Counted from the stretch's first letter, positions 44,634 to 54,729 are shown. The stretch: DNA of 64,000 nucleotides from Acinetobacter higginsii (GCF_000369525.1 NZ_KB850072.1:928760-992759), one strand, 5' to 3'. Program-made: numbers and translations. Notes: generated from the letters alone by a model not told the origin.

Positions 44634-46298
44634 TTAAATTTTGGTTTCACTTGCTGGATGCTTTGGCACAACACCAATATTAGCAATATCTTCCTGTTTA
44701 AATGCCTTCATTAAGGCAAACATTGAAATGGTGAGGAAAACGATAATTGGAAAGCCAAACAGAATAACAGCGGCTTGAATTGTTTTTAGGCCACCAGCAT
44801 AGAGTAAACCTAAACTAATTGCGGTAACGAATAGACACCAAATGATTCGAATACGAATAGGTGTATCCTTTTCGGAACGCGTATCTAGAAAACACAGTAC
44901 ATGGGTACCCGCATCTTGTGAAGTAACGAGATAGGTAATCAGTAACAAACAGGTCGCCATACTGAGGATTGATCCGAATAATCCACTATCTATGGCATTA
45001 AATAATTCAAATACAGCCAGCGTATTATCTTGTTGAGTTGCTTTTACAATGGGTCCACCCTTAAATTCAACAGCAGCAGGTGTGACTGTTGATGTTTGAG
45101 ATGCAATCGTATCCGCAGATGGCACGATTTGATTTTCAATCAATGCGGTTTGTTGTTCAAAACTTTTACGGGCATCTTGTTCAATTTTGAGGGCTGAACC
45201 ACCAAATACTGCAAACCAAAAGAAAGTCACTAAAGTTGGAACAATTAGCACACCTGAAATGAGTTGGCGAATGGTACGTCCTTTAGAAATTTTGGCAATA
45301 AACATCCCTACAAACGGCGCCCATGTCGGCCACCATAACCAGTAGAACGCGGTCCACCAATTTTGCCATTCTGAATCTTTTTGGGCATCACTCCATAAAC
45401 TCATCCCAATAAAGTGCGATGTATAGTTACCGATGCCTTCGATATATGAATTGGTGATATAGCGTGCAGGGCCGATAAACATCAGAATCAAAATGAGTAG
45501 GATGGATAAGATAATATTAACTTCTGAAAGACGGCGCATACCTGTGCCAATACCACGCACAACCGAGAAGGTTGCAATACTCGACAATGAAATCATGAGA
45601 ATAAATTGAACAGTAACGCTGACTTCTATATCAAAAACTTTATGCAAGCCCGCATTAATCTGTAATACACCAATGGCGAGCGTTTGAGAAATGCCGAAGG
45701 TTGTAATAATAATCACAAGTATGTCAACGATATGCCCGATTGGACCATAAATACGATCACCAATGATGGGATGCAAAACTGAACGTAATGAAAAGGGCAA
45801 GCCTTTGCGAAATGAAAAGTAGGCAATGGCTAAAGCGGCTAAACAATAAATGGACCAGGCGTGTAAACCCCAATGAAAATAGGAAATTTGCATTGCCATG
45901 CTGGCTGCTTCATCGGTTAAGCCTTTGGTGAATGGGTTGCTTGCATAATGGTTCATCGGTTCTGCGACACCCCAGAACACCAAACCAACCCCCATAGCAC
46001 AAGAAAATAGCATGGAGATCCATGCAAAATAGCTATATTCAGGTTTATCTGTATCTTTCCCGATTTTAAGTAAGCCGTATCTGCTACACATCACATACAG
46101 CAGGAAAAAGCACATTGCCGATACAGAAGACAAAATAAACCACTTCATATTGTGTAATAAAACACTGGATAGATCGGCGAATATTTTTCCCGCGGAATCT
46201 GCGAAAACAGCACAAAATATAACGAATGCAACTACAAATACTTTTGAAATTATTGAAACGACTGAATGAGAATCAGTGGCCCCTGTTGTTGTACGCAT
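44634..46298 (-). CDS. BCCT-family quaternary ammonium transporter
   Basis: About 554 residues with twelve membrane segments. The family hallmarks are GVGLVFWGVAEPMNHY near residue 110, the G-M/V region of helix 3 and the tryptophan-rich WTAFYWLWWPTWAPFVGMF near residue 320. BCCT proteins import betaine, carnitine, choline or related compounds. It is divergent from a CntA-like Rieske oxygenase operon, so it probably imports that enzyme's substrate. The start MRTTTG at 46298 follows the excellent AAGGAGG ribosome site. The periplasmic loop near residues 360-410 is unusually long for the family. Confidence 0.9.
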   Translation of the reverse strand: MRTTTGATDSHSVVSIISKVFVVAFVIFCAVFADSAGKIFADLSSVLLHNMKWFILSSVSAMCFFLLYVMCSRYGLLKIGKDTDKPEYSYFAWISMLFSCAMGVGLVFWGVAEPMNHYASNPFTKGLTDEAASMAMQISYFHWGLHAWSIYCLAALAIAYFSFRKGLPFSLRSVLHPIIGDRIYGPIGHIVDILVIIITTFGISQTLAIGVLQINAGLHKVFDIEVSVTVQFILMISLSSIATFSVVRGIGTGMRRLSEVNIILSILLILILMFIGPARYITNSYIEGIGNYTSHFIGMSLWSDAQKDSEWQNWWTAFYWLWWPTWAPFVGMFIAKISKGRTIRQLISGVLIVPTLVTFFWFAVFGGSALKIEQDARKSFEQQTALIENQIVPSADTIASQTSTVTPAAVEFKGGPIVKATQQDNTLAVFELFNAIDSGLFGSILSMATCLLLITYLVTSQDAGTHVLCFLDTRSEKDTPIRIRIIWCLFVTAISLGLLYAGGLKTIQAAVILFGFPIIVFLTISMFALMKAFKQEDIANIGVVPKHPASETKI

Positions 46299-46821
46299 AA
46301 CTCCTCCTTGGATGCGTTGCAAATAGCTAAAAACTATTAGCTATCAGATGCGAATAATACAGAGTAGTAATGAGGAGGAAGAACACTCAACTGATTTATT
46401 CTCATTCATCCGTGAGTTTTAATCATGGGAGATGATTAGCGCTCTTGCATAAGTCTTTTTTGGGCTGTAGTGAATTCGCAACGAAAGGCCCTTTTCCTTT
46501 TAAAAGGATGAGCATCGTTACGCGCAAGTGGGAGAGAATTTATATGAAGAATCCCCCTCATCCTAATAAGGAACTCTCAGCAACAATTTTTATTAATGAT
46601 GGATCATTCTTCGATTTTTCAAAGAACTCTATTTTTTAATATTTAATTTGGTCATAAAAAATAAATCTGAAGAGCATGATTAAAACTCATAGATACCAAG
46701 CTAAAAAGTCGTTTGTGGGACAACCCGATATTTAACACAATCTCGAAAGAAATAGCAGAGTGTGCAAATCATCTCAGCGCAGGGAGTTCTGCATTCGTTT
46801 AAATATAAGGGAGATCATCAG
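46299..46821. other. Divergent promoter region of the BCCT and oxygenase genes
   Basis: About 520 bases with no convincing gene. A 64-codon + frame (46445-46639) lacks a ribosome site. CCTTTTAAAAGG (near 46495-46510) is a short palindrome of unknown meaning. LysR sites may be here but none is clear. Confidence 0.5.
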
Positions 46822-48012
46822 ATGAATAGTCGAGTTAGCCAACAATTAATTACGGTTCAGCAAGTTGATAATGTTTTAAATCCAATTACTGAATCAAATG
46901 GCATGCCAAATTTGGCTTATACCAGCAATGAATATTTTAATTTTGAACGTGACAATATTTTAAGTAAAACATGGGTGTGTGTGGGTTTTGCTTCAGATTT
47001 ACCTAAAAATAGTTATGTAAAGCCAGTGAGTTTTATGGGTATGCCATTGGTCATGATGCGTAACCGTGATGGCTTAGTTCAAGTATTTCATAATGTATGC
47101 AGCCATCGTGGCATGCAACTGGTACATGATGAAGGTACGATTGAAGGGGTTATTCGTTGTCCATACCATTCATGGAGCTATGACCTGAATGGTAATTTGA
47201 AAGGTACTCCGCATGTCGGTGGAATTGGCCAGCATAAAGATGAACGGTTTAAGTGTGAAAAACATAGTTTAAAAGCACTTCGCTCAGCAATTTGGATGGA
47301 TATGGTATTCGTCAATATTTCTGGCGATGCCGCAACATTTGAATCGCATATTGCACCTTTGGTGGAGCGTTGGAAACCTTTCTTAGGTGAAAATGGTTTA
47401 GAGCTCATCCGCAGTAGCAATGTGGGGTCACATTTTGAACTTCCAGTAAAAAGCAATTGGAAGCTTACCGTTGAAAATTATTGTGAAGCCTATCATTTGC
47501 CTTGGGTACATCCAGCACTAAATACTTACTCCAAACTTGAAGATCATTACAACATTATGTTCGAAGATCGCTTTGCAGGTCAGGGTAGTTATAAATACAA
47601 CCTCTCAGCGACAGCAGGCACCCATTTACCAAAATTCCCAAGTTGGCCTGATGATCAATTACGCCATGCAGAATATGTTGCTGTATTTCCAAACGTATTG
47701 TTAGGTATTCAAGCTGATCATGCATTTGCCATGATGATTGATCCAATTGCGCCAGAACAGACCATAGAAAGGCTTCGCCTATATTACGTCAGCGATGAGT
47801 CTCTAAATGCCAAATATGATGCATGCCGTGAAGCAACATTAGAATCATGGAAGGTCGTTTTTGCTGAAGATGTTTTTGCTGTCGAAAATATGCAGAAAGG
47901 TCGTCATTCACCAGGTTTTGGTGGAGGTGTTTTTTCTCCTGAAATGGATTTGCCAACACACTTTTTCCAGAAGTGGTTAGCGACTCAGGCTAAAGCTGCG
48001 TTGGAGGCATAA
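46822..48012 (+). CDS. Rieske non-heme iron oxygenase, CntA-like
   Basis: About 396 residues. The Rieske cluster ligands are CSHRGMQ near residue 93 and CPYHSW near residue 113 (C-x-H ... C-x2-H). The mononuclear iron site is NYCEAYHLPWVH near residue 221. The bridging residue is Glu rather than the usual Asp, a feature known for carnitine oxygenase CntA. With a BCCT transporter and aldehyde dehydrogenase beside it, it probably oxidises a quaternary ammonium compound, releasing a tertiary amine and an aldehyde. ATG 46822 is chosen because AAGGGAG lies 8 bases upstream; a GTG at 46762 adds an unlike leader. Confidence 0.85.
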   Translation: MNSRVSQQLITVQQVDNVLNPITESNGMPNLAYTSNEYFNFERDNILSKTWVCVGFASDLPKNSYVKPVSFMGMPLVMMRNRDGLVQVFHNVCSHRGMQLVHDEGTIEGVIRCPYHSWSYDLNGNLKGTPHVGGIGQHKDERFKCEKHSLKALRSAIWMDMVFVNISGDAATFESHIAPLVERWKPFLGENGLELIRSSNVGSHFELPVKSNWKLTVENYCEAYHLPWVHPALNTYSKLEDHYNIMFEDRFAGQGSYKYNLSATAGTHLPKFPSWPDDQLRHAEYVAVFPNVLLGIQADHAFAMMIDPIAPEQTIERLRLYYVSDESLNAKYDACREATLESWKVVFAEDVFAVENMQKGRHSPGFGGGVFSPEMDLPTHFFQKWLATQAKAALEA

Positions 48013-48013
48013 C

Positions 48014-49444
48014 ATGCAACATTACCTGAACTATGTGAATGGTCAGTGGCGAGATGCTGCACACCAATTTGAGGTGATCAACCCTGCTACAGCTCATGTT
48101 TTTGCAACCGTAGCACGTGCAAGTATCGAAGACGCAGATGCAGCAATGGCTGCGGCTAGAGGTTGTGTAAACAGTGGTGCACTCATTGATGTACGTCCTG
48201 CACAACGTACAACTTGGATGTTAAAAGCAGCAGCAGCCATTCGTGAAATTGCAGAAGAGGGCGCTCTCATTCTTTGTCGTGAAAACGGTAAAAATATTGA
48301 TACGGCACGTGAAGAATTCGATGAAGCTGCTCGCTATTTCGAATACTACGCAGGTATGGCAGATAAAATTGAAGGAATCTCAGTCCCTTTAGGTAAAGAT
48401 TATATTGATTTCACTTCGTATATTCCAATGGGTGTATCGGTTCAGATCGTACCTTGGAACTTTCCTGTTTCGATCTGTGCACGTTCACTTGCACCAGCTT
48501 TAGCAGCTGGCAATGCGGTGGTGATTAAGTCACCTGAAGTTTCGCCGTTAGGAATGGTTTTACTCATCAAAGCCATTGAGCAAGCTGGTTTTCCACAAGG
48601 TGCAGTGAACTTACTGTGTGGTAAAGGGTCAGAAGTTGGCACCCATCTGGTTAAACATCAAGAGACTAATCAGATTGTATTCACAGGTTCCGTTGTAACA
48701 GGCCAACGCATTTTGAAAGATGCGGCTGAACGTGCAACACCTTCTGTAATGGAGTTAGGTGGTAAGTCAGCGGCTATCGCTTTTTCAGATGTTGATCTAG
48801 AGCAGTTACTACGTAGCGTTAAAGTCGGAATTTTTTATAACTCTGGGCAAGTCTGCTCAGCAATGTCACGGTTATTAGTACAGCGTAGTCGCTATGAAGA
48901 AGTTAAGGCAGCCGTTATTCATCTGGCAGAAAACCTAACAATAGGCATTGGTGAAAGTAATGCGGAACTTACACCAGTTGTTTCTAAAGATCAGCAGCAA
49001 CAGATTCTTAGCATGATTGATAAGGCTCGTGAAGAAGGTGCAAAAATCTTAACGGGTGGTCAAGCTGCAGATCTAGACGGCTATTTTGTCTTACCTACGA
49101 TTATTGAAGCAAAAGCAGATATGTCGATTGCTCAGGAAGAAGTGTTTGGTCCTGTAATGGTGATCATGCCTTTTGATGATGAAGACCAAGCCGTTGCGAT
49201 TGCTAATGGCACGGACTTCGGTCTTGTCGCTGGTGTGTTTGGTGAAAATCTAAATCAAACACTCCGAGTTGCAAATCGTCTTATTGCAGGTCAGGTCTTT
49301 ATTAATGAATGGTTTGCAGGTGGTATTGAAACACCGTTTGGTGGCGTGGGCTTATCAGGTTTTGGTCGTGAAAAAGGGCAGGAAGCCATCTACAGTTATG
49401 TTCAGACTCGTAACATCGGTATTCGTTTGAAACATAGCGTGTAA
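48014..49444 (+). CDS. NAD(P)-dependent aldehyde dehydrogenase
   Basis: 476 residues. The active-site motifs are VMELGGKSAAIAFSD near residue 246 (Glu), SGQVCSAMSRL near residue 277 (catalytic Cys) and EEVFGPVMVI near residue 374. The NAD-site PWNFPVSICA is near residue 148. It most resembles betaine-aldehyde/gamma-aminobutyraldehyde dehydrogenases of about 480-490 residues. It starts just after the oxygenase stop, with GGAGG as ribosome site, so it should oxidise the aldehyde released by that enzyme. The exact aldehyde is unknown. Confidence 0.88.
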   Translation: MQHYLNYVNGQWRDAAHQFEVINPATAHVFATVARASIEDADAAMAAARGCVNSGALIDVRPAQRTTWMLKAAAAIREIAEEGALILCRENGKNIDTAREEFDEAARYFEYYAGMADKIEGISVPLGKDYIDFTSYIPMGVSVQIVPWNFPVSICARSLAPALAAGNAVVIKSPEVSPLGMVLLIKAIEQAGFPQGAVNLLCGKGSEVGTHLVKHQETNQIVFTGSVVTGQRILKDAAERATPSVMELGGKSAAIAFSDVDLEQLLRSVKVGIFYNSGQVCSAMSRLLVQRSRYEEVKAAVIHLAENLTIGIGESNAELTPVVSKDQQQQILSMIDKAREEGAKILTGGQAADLDGYFVLPTIIEAKADMSIAQEEVFGPVMVIMPFDDEDQAVAIANGTDFGLVAGVFGENLNQTLRVANRLIAGQVFINEWFAGGIETPFGGVGLSGFGREKGQEAIYSYVQTRNIGIRLKHSV

Positions 49445-49472
49445 TGTTTAAGAAAATAAGGAAATAGACAAG

Positions 49473-50831
49473 ATGAGAAAGTGGTTATGTATTGTCTGTG
49501 GCTGGATCTATGATGAAGCGAAAGGCTGGCCTGATGACGGGATAGCGCCAGGAACAAAATGGGAAGATATCCCAGATGACTGGATGTGTCCAGAGTGTCA
49601 GGTGGGTAAAGCTGATTTTGAAATGCTTGATATTACTGATGTTGAAAGTGAGGAAATTCCTCAAGTAGCAGCAACTGCAGTGATTGAACCCGTGGTGATT
49701 ATTGGTAGTGGCCATGCGGGTTATCAAGTGGCTTCGACTTTACGTGCCCAATCTGCAGACTTGTCTATTACCGTATTTACTGCTGATGATGGGGCTTTAT
49801 ATAGCAAACCTGCTTTATCGAATGCTTTGGCATTAGGTAAAGATGGCGATAGTTTAGTCCGTGAGACCGCTCTTAGTTGGGAACAACGCTTAAATATCCG
49901 TGTTTATCCTCATACCAAAGTGACTCATATTGATCGTGCTAATAAAAAGCTTCAAACCACAATTGGTGATTATCCTTACGGCAGACTCGTACTTGCGACT
50001 GGGGCAACTCCAGTCGTCATTCCGATTGATGGGGATTCTACAGCGGCAACTTTAAGCGTAAATGATCTCGCAGATTATCGCCGTTTTCGTCAGCGATTAT
50101 CAAATAAACAGCATGTCACAATTCTGGGGGATGGTCTGATTGGTTGTGAGTTCGCTAATGATTTAGCTGCACATGGTGTCAAAGTTACCGTTGTTGGGCT
50201 AGGTAAATGGGCGATGGAACGTCTTATTCCAGAACCTTTAGGTCATGCACTACAAAATGCGCTAAGTGCGTTAGGCGTAGAGTGGAAATTACAAAATAGT
50301 ATCCGTTCTATTCAATCTGCAAACGGTCATTACCAATTAACTCTTCAGGATGGTCAATCCGTTGAAACTGACTTGGTATTAAGTGCAGTCGGTTTAAGAC
50401 CAAATATTGCACTTGCTCAAGCCGCTGGCCTAGAAACAGCACGCGGAATCTGTACGGGACTAGATCACCGCAGTAGCGATCCTACGATTTTTGCTTTGGG
50501 AGATTGTGCGGAAGTGAATGGTCAGTGGGCGCCTTATATCAATCCAATCACTCAAGCATTACCTGCTTTAGTGAATAATCTTTTAGGTCAGTCAACTGCT
50601 GCGGATTTGAAATCAACACCTGTTTTAGTAAAAACACCAATTTTGCCGCTCTCTGTTTTACCTGCAATAGGGACAGGTGAGTGGAGAGTGGAACAACATG
50701 ACGGAGAGTTTGCTGCTGGTTTCTACAATGAACAAGGCCGGTTAACAGGCTTTGCCTTACTCGGTCGTCAATTACGACATCATCGTAGTGAATGGCTAGA
50801 GAAACTAGATTCGTGTTCATCCACAGTTTAA
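49473..50831 (+). CDS. Rubredoxin fused to rubredoxin reductase
   Basis: 452 residues in two parts. Residues 1-50 are a complete rubredoxin: [13 protein letters not shown] and CPECQVGK give the four cysteines for one iron. Residues from about 68 are an FAD/NAD reductase ([45 protein letters not shown]). Separate rubredoxin and reductase usually serve alkane hydroxylase. Here, with no alkB nearby, the fusion is placed to feed electrons to the Rieske oxygenase, replacing the usual plant-type ferredoxin reductase. The fusion gives one chain for electron flow NADH-FAD-rubredoxin. An AAGGAAATAG ribosome site precedes ATG 49473. Confidence 0.88.
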   Translation: MRKWLCIVCGWIYDEAKGWPDDGIAPGTKWEDIPDDWMCPECQVGKADFEMLDITDVESEEIPQVAATAVIEPVVIIGSGHAGYQVASTLRAQSADLSITVFTADDGALYSKPALSNALALGKDGDSLVRETALSWEQRLNIRVYPHTKVTHIDRANKKLQTTIGDYPYGRLVLATGATPVVIPIDGDSTAATLSVNDLADYRRFRQRLSNKQHVTILGDGLIGCEFANDLAAHGVKVTVVGLGKWAMERLIPEPLGHALQNALSALGVEWKLQNSIRSIQSANGHYQLTLQDGQSVETDLVLSAVGLRPNIALAQAAGLETARGICTGLDHRSSDPTIFALGDCAEVNGQWAPYINPITQALPALVNNLLGQSTAADLKSTPVLVKTPILPLSVLPAIGTGEWRVEQHDGEFAAGFYNEQGRLTGFALLGRQLRHHRSEWLEKLDSCSSTV

Positions 50832-50848
50832 GTTAAAGGAATAACAAA

Positions 50849-52165
50849 ATGATTGCTTTACCAAATGATGATCGTACCTGTGGTTGGTATGCGGCATTAC
50901 CTCCAGCAGGTCCTGCTAAAAAGTTAATAGGTTCACAAAAAGCAGACTACGCCATTATTGGAGCGGGTTTCGCCGGATTAGCCGCAGCTCGTAGATTGGC
51001 AGAACTCAAGCCAAATGCCCGTATTATTCTAGTGGATGCACAACGTGTGGCTGAAGGTGCATCTGGACGTAACTCTGGCTTTGTGATTGATTTACCGCAT
51101 AAATTTGCATTATCACATCCAGATCCTTCGCATAAGCAAAAGTTGTTAAGTCTAAATCGATCTGCAATTGCACAATTACAAGGTTTAGTCGAGCGCCATC
51201 ATATTGATTGTCAGTGGTCGGCAGTTGGTAAATACCAAGGCGCTGTAGGTGAAAGAGGTGAAGCTCATCTCAATCATTTTGAACATTTGATGAAAGATTT
51301 AGGTGAACCATATCGTTGGATCGAAAAGGCCGAGCTGAAAAAAGTACTCGGGACAGATTTTTATAGCCGTGCAATTTTTACCCCTGGTTCTTACTTAATG
51401 CAACCAGCAGCTTTGGTAAGGGGGATGGGTGATCATTTACCAGAAAATGTTGAGTTATTAGAGCAATCACCGATTCGAAATCTGCAAAGAAACAATAATC
51501 AATGGGTCTTAGAAGGTGATCATGGCCTAATCACCACGCCTAAAGTACTTCTAGCAACCAGTATTTTCACGCGTGAATTTGGCTATTTGAAAAATCGCTT
51601 ATTACCCGTCATGACCTTTGCGAGTTGGACACGTCCACTGACAGACCAAGAAATGACTATTTTTCTGGGTGAGTTGAATTGGGGATTAACACCAGCAGAT
51701 CATGCTGGAACAACATTACGGATGACAGCAGATCGTCGTATCTTGATCCGTAATACTTATAAACATGTACCGAAATATGGTGCCAATGTGAGTGATGATA
51801 ATCGTCATTGGATACAAGCTGATCATCGCAAAGCCTTTTTAGCACGTTATCCAGAGTTAGCTGATGTGCCATTTACACATACATGGGGTGGTGTTTACGC
51901 GATTTCTCGTAATTTCACCAATTTTTTTGGTGAATTAGAAGAGGGTGTTTATGCAAGTGCTTGTGACAATGGTGTTGGAGCAGCTTGGGGAACAATTTCG
52001 GGAACATTATTAGCCGATCTAGTTGTGGGAACTGATTCTCAGGCTTTACGTGATATCCAGTACGTGACGGGTATGCCAAGTTTAAATCCGCCAGAACCGT
52101 TTTTAGGTCTAGGCGTGAAGACGCGTATTCGATTTGAAAAATGGCGTAGCCGTAGTGAATTATAA
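50849..52165 (+). CDS. FAD-dependent amine oxidoreductase (DAO/PuuB-like)
   Basis: 438 residues. The N-terminal dinucleotide site is YAIIGAGFAGLAAARRLAE near residue 32, followed by GASGRNSGFVIDLPHK near residue 70. The C-terminal TWGGVYAISRNFTNFFGELE and SACDNGVGAAWGTISG complete the DAO fold. It is closest in pattern to gamma-glutamylputrescine oxidase-like enzymes that oxidise secondary or primary amines. In this operon it could demethylate or deaminate the amine freed by the oxygenase. It is 17 bases downstream of the reductase, with AAAGGAATAAC as ribosome site. Confidence 0.85.
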   Translation: MIALPNDDRTCGWYAALPPAGPAKKLIGSQKADYAIIGAGFAGLAAARRLAELKPNARIILVDAQRVAEGASGRNSGFVIDLPHKFALSHPDPSHKQKLLSLNRSAIAQLQGLVERHHIDCQWSAVGKYQGAVGERGEAHLNHFEHLMKDLGEPYRWIEKAELKKVLGTDFYSRAIFTPGSYLMQPAALVRGMGDHLPENVELLEQSPIRNLQRNNNQWVLEGDHGLITTPKVLLATSIFTREFGYLKNRLLPVMTFASWTRPLTDQEMTIFLGELNWGLTPADHAGTTLRMTADRRILIRNTYKHVPKYGANVSDDNRHWIQADHRKAFLARYPELADVPFTHTWGGVYAISRNFTNFFGELEEGVYASACDNGVGAAWGTISGTLLADLVVGTDSQALRDIQYVTGMPSLNPPEPFLGLGVKTRIRFEKWRSRSEL

Positions 52166-52176
52166 GGTAAAAAATT

Positions 52177-52530
52177 ATGAATGAAGTTCGTTTAGTTGAT
52201 AGTAAACAATTAGTTTTCAATCTCCGTGGTGAAACACCTCAAGGTACTGCTTATGTTGCCAGAGCATTAGGAGCTGATGTTTCTCCAAATATGGGTATTG
52301 GTTTTGCACGTTGGGAAGGTGCGGAAGTGAGTTGGAAATTACTTTATGATGAAGTCATTTTTGTCATTGAAGGTTGTTTTGAACTTACTGCAAATGGGCA
52401 GAAGTACGAAGTTCGGCCAGGACAGATGCTGTGGATACCTGAAGGAACCGAGCTAATTTACGCGGGACATGCTGTATTTGGTTACGTGGTTCATCCAGGT
52501 AATTGGAAAGAAATACATGGTTTAATTTGA
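52177..52530 (+). CDS. EutQ-like cupin protein
   Basis: 117 residues forming a single cupin barrel. YDEVIFVIEGCFELTANG near residue 65 and RPGQMLWIPEGTELIY near residue 86 are the two cupin boxes, in the EutQ-like form with few metal-binding His. EutQ-type cupins accompany ethanolamine and amine oxidation genes; a role as acetate kinase-like enzyme has been reported for the Salmonella protein. Here it ends the amine operon and follows the FAD oxidase by 11 bases. Its task is unknown. Confidence 0.78.
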   Translation: MNEVRLVDSKQLVFNLRGETPQGTAYVARALGADVSPNMGIGFARWEGAEVSWKLLYDEVIFVIEGCFELTANGQKYEVRPGQMLWIPEGTELIYAGHAVFGYVVHPGNWKEIHGLI

Positions 52531-52698
52531 AGTTTAAAATATATCAACCCTTTTAGATCAGGTCATTACAAGTTTTAAATCAATCCTGAGTGCTTAATTT
52601 AAAAGGACTATTTTTTGATCAGAATAAGATGCTTTTATTAAAAATCAAGAAAGAAATTGGAATGGATTTCTCTCTAATATCGATACAAGGAGATATCA

Positions 52699-53874
52699 GT
52701 GCATAAGATAAATATCAAGCTAAGTATGGGATTCTTGGCAGTTGGGATCGCTTTTCCTGTATGTGCGGGTATTACTTTCGGTGATCCAAAAATGGATACA
52801 GGAGCTGTCACTGTTTCTGGTGCATTGCGTGCCAAATACAACTATAAGGACTACGGTCAAAATACTGATTCAGATAATAGTATTCAGTTTGATGCCGCTA
52901 TTGTGAATATTGGATATGAGTCACCGAATGTATTTGGAAATATACAGTGGCGCTGTTATCAATGGTCTGATTTATGCGATTTTTCAACTTTAGTTTCTGC
53001 ATATGCAGGCTATCGTTTAAATCATACAGATCACATAACGCTTGGCTTACAGCCTGTACCTTTTGGTCCTAGCCGTTTTTGGGATAGCAGTTTTTATGCA
53101 GGTCTCAATTATACAATGGGGCTCCAAGATGTACTCAATCTAGGGATTAATTATCATACTGAATTACCTTCGGCCACCAAAATTGATTTGGCCTACTTTG
53201 CCAGAGATGGCGGTCATTACACAGGTACAGCAGATAATGATACGGCTCGTTATTCTGCTAATACAGTGAAAACAAATGATCCAACCATGACGAGCTTAAA
53301 AGAAAAAAATATGTTCGTGATGAGAGCCAAACAAGAGCTTAGCTTTTTCAATAATGATGACTTAGATATGGCTGTTGGCGGAAGTTACTGGTATTCAATC
53401 ATTGAGAATCAACAAAATCATAAAGAGGGCAATCGCAAAGCTTGGTCATTATTTAATACTCTTAATTATAAAAACTTAGCCATAACCCTGACGGCAGGAC
53501 AGATCAAAATAGACAATAAAGATCCAATTTTAAATTACTCCACATTTGGATCATTTGATACTGCTTACAACATTGCAAATAGCGGCACTTTTTATTCCGT
53601 CGATATGAACTATAGCTTTAAAGATGTCATAAATGGCCTGAATGTCACGCCTTATGTGGTCTTAAGTGGATTGAATAAAGATGAGCAGAATTATAAAAAC
53701 TCTCAACGTAATATCATCGGCGCAGCTTGGAACTATAAGCAGATCTCGCTTTATTCAGAATATATCACCAGTAAAAATGACCCATTTATTGGAGGAAGCA
53801 TAAATTCTTTGGCCAGCGGTGATGATGGTCAATGGAACAAGTTGTTGAATGTCATGTTTGTTTATAATTTTTAA
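52699..53874 (+). CDS. Outer-membrane porin-like protein
   Basis: 391 residues. A signal peptide (INIKLSMGFLAVGIAFPVCAG) occupies the first 24 residues. The mature part shows alternating strands with many aromatic girdles and ends in FVYNF, the C-terminal Phe needed for BAM insertion. It resembles substrate-specific porins of Acinetobacter. The start is the GTG at 52699 after a strong AAGGAG site, so initiation is non-ATG. With the BCCT carrier it would complete the uptake route for the operon's substrate; a 168-base gap from the cupin may hold its own promoter. Confidence 0.84.
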   Translation: MHKINIKLSMGFLAVGIAFPVCAGITFGDPKMDTGAVTVSGALRAKYNYKDYGQNTDSDNSIQFDAAIVNIGYESPNVFGNIQWRCYQWSDLCDFSTLVSAYAGYRLNHTDHITLGLQPVPFGPSRFWDSSFYAGLNYTMGLQDVLNLGINYHTELPSATKIDLAYFARDGGHYTGTADNDTARYSANTVKTNDPTMTSLKEKNMFVMRAKQELSFFNNDDLDMAVGGSYWYSIIENQQNHKEGNRKAWSLFNTLNYKNLAITLTAGQIKIDNKDPILNYSTFGSFDTAYNIANSGTFYSVDMNYSFKDVINGLNVTPYVVLSGLNKDEQNYKNSQRNIIGAAWNYKQISLYSEYITSKNDPFIGGSINSLASGDDGQWNKLLNVMFVYNF

Positions 53875-53953
53875 TCATTTGCAAAAAACGTATGAACTCA
53901 ATCTTTTGTAGAAAGTTGATTAACGTATTGAAGACGCATTGGAGTGTGGGGCG

Positions 53954-54571
53954 ATGACTTCTTCTTATTTGAGCACATTTCTCTTATTTTTCTCATTGTT
54001 GAATCCATTTCTGATGAGTGTCTATATGATCGGGTTAATTCGACATACAGAGACCAGAATATTTAATCGTGCGCTGATACAAGGTGGGCTGATTGCTTAT
54101 GTTGTGTTTTTACTTTTTGCTTGGGGAGGCGAAGCAATTTTTAGTAAGTACTTAAATGTACGGTTTGAATCGTTCCAGATATTTGGTGGCCTTATTTTTT
54201 TGGTCATTGGCTATCGCTATGTTTTCCAGGGGGCAGATACGATTGGTGAAATGCGAGGTGCTCCAGAACATTTAGCAGGTACAGTGGCTATGCCTTTTAT
54301 GATTGGGCCTGGAACAATCAGTGCTGCTGTTGTAACTGGCATGAGTATGTCAATTGCTGAGGCAGCAATCGTGATCGCATGTACGCTATTTTTAACATGT
54401 AGTGTATTAATTGTGATGAAACTCTCGCATGATCATTTGCGCTATAAGCATGCCAAATATATTGATCGCTATTTCGATATTGTTGGCCGGTTGGCGGCAT
54501 TACTTATTGGCACAATTGCAATTGATATGATTGTGAATGGGGTTACCAGATTGGTGATGAAAACTGCTTAG
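53954..54571 (+). CDS. MarC/NAAT-family inner-membrane protein
   Basis: About 205 residues with six hydrophobic segments. LLNPFLMSVYMIGL near the start, GGLIFLVIGYRYVFQG near residue 79 and MPFMIGPGTISAAVV near residue 114 are the MarC (UPF0056) marks. Relatives include a neutral amino-acid transporter in archaea, but most bacterial members have no known job. ATG 53954, preceded by GTGGGG, is chosen over the TTG at 53939. It follows the porin by about 80 bases without an apparent functional link. Confidence 0.82.
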   Translation: MTSSYLSTFLLFFSLLNPFLMSVYMIGLIRHTETRIFNRALIQGGLIAYVVFLLFAWGGEAIFSKYLNVRFESFQIFGGLIFLVIGYRYVFQGADTIGEMRGAPEHLAGTVAMPFMIGPGTISAAVVTGMSMSIAEAAIVIACTLFLTCSVLIVMKLSHDHLRYKHAKYIDRYFDIVGRLAALLIGTIAIDMIVNGVTRLVMKTA

Positions 54572-54729
54572 TGTAAATGCAGCAAGCGCATTTGGAAGTG
54601 CAGGCTAATTATCGGTTTATAGAGGATTTAAAGCCAATGATTTGTATATATAATTGGATACTAAAAATAAATTAGCTGATCACTCTGTTAGAGTGGAACT
54701 CTTTATATAGGTCTAATGATCCAAGATAA

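Noticed and set aside
46445-46639. 64-codon + frame in the BCCT-Rieske promoter region
   Set aside because: No ribosome site or recognisable domain; lies in a divergent promoter region.
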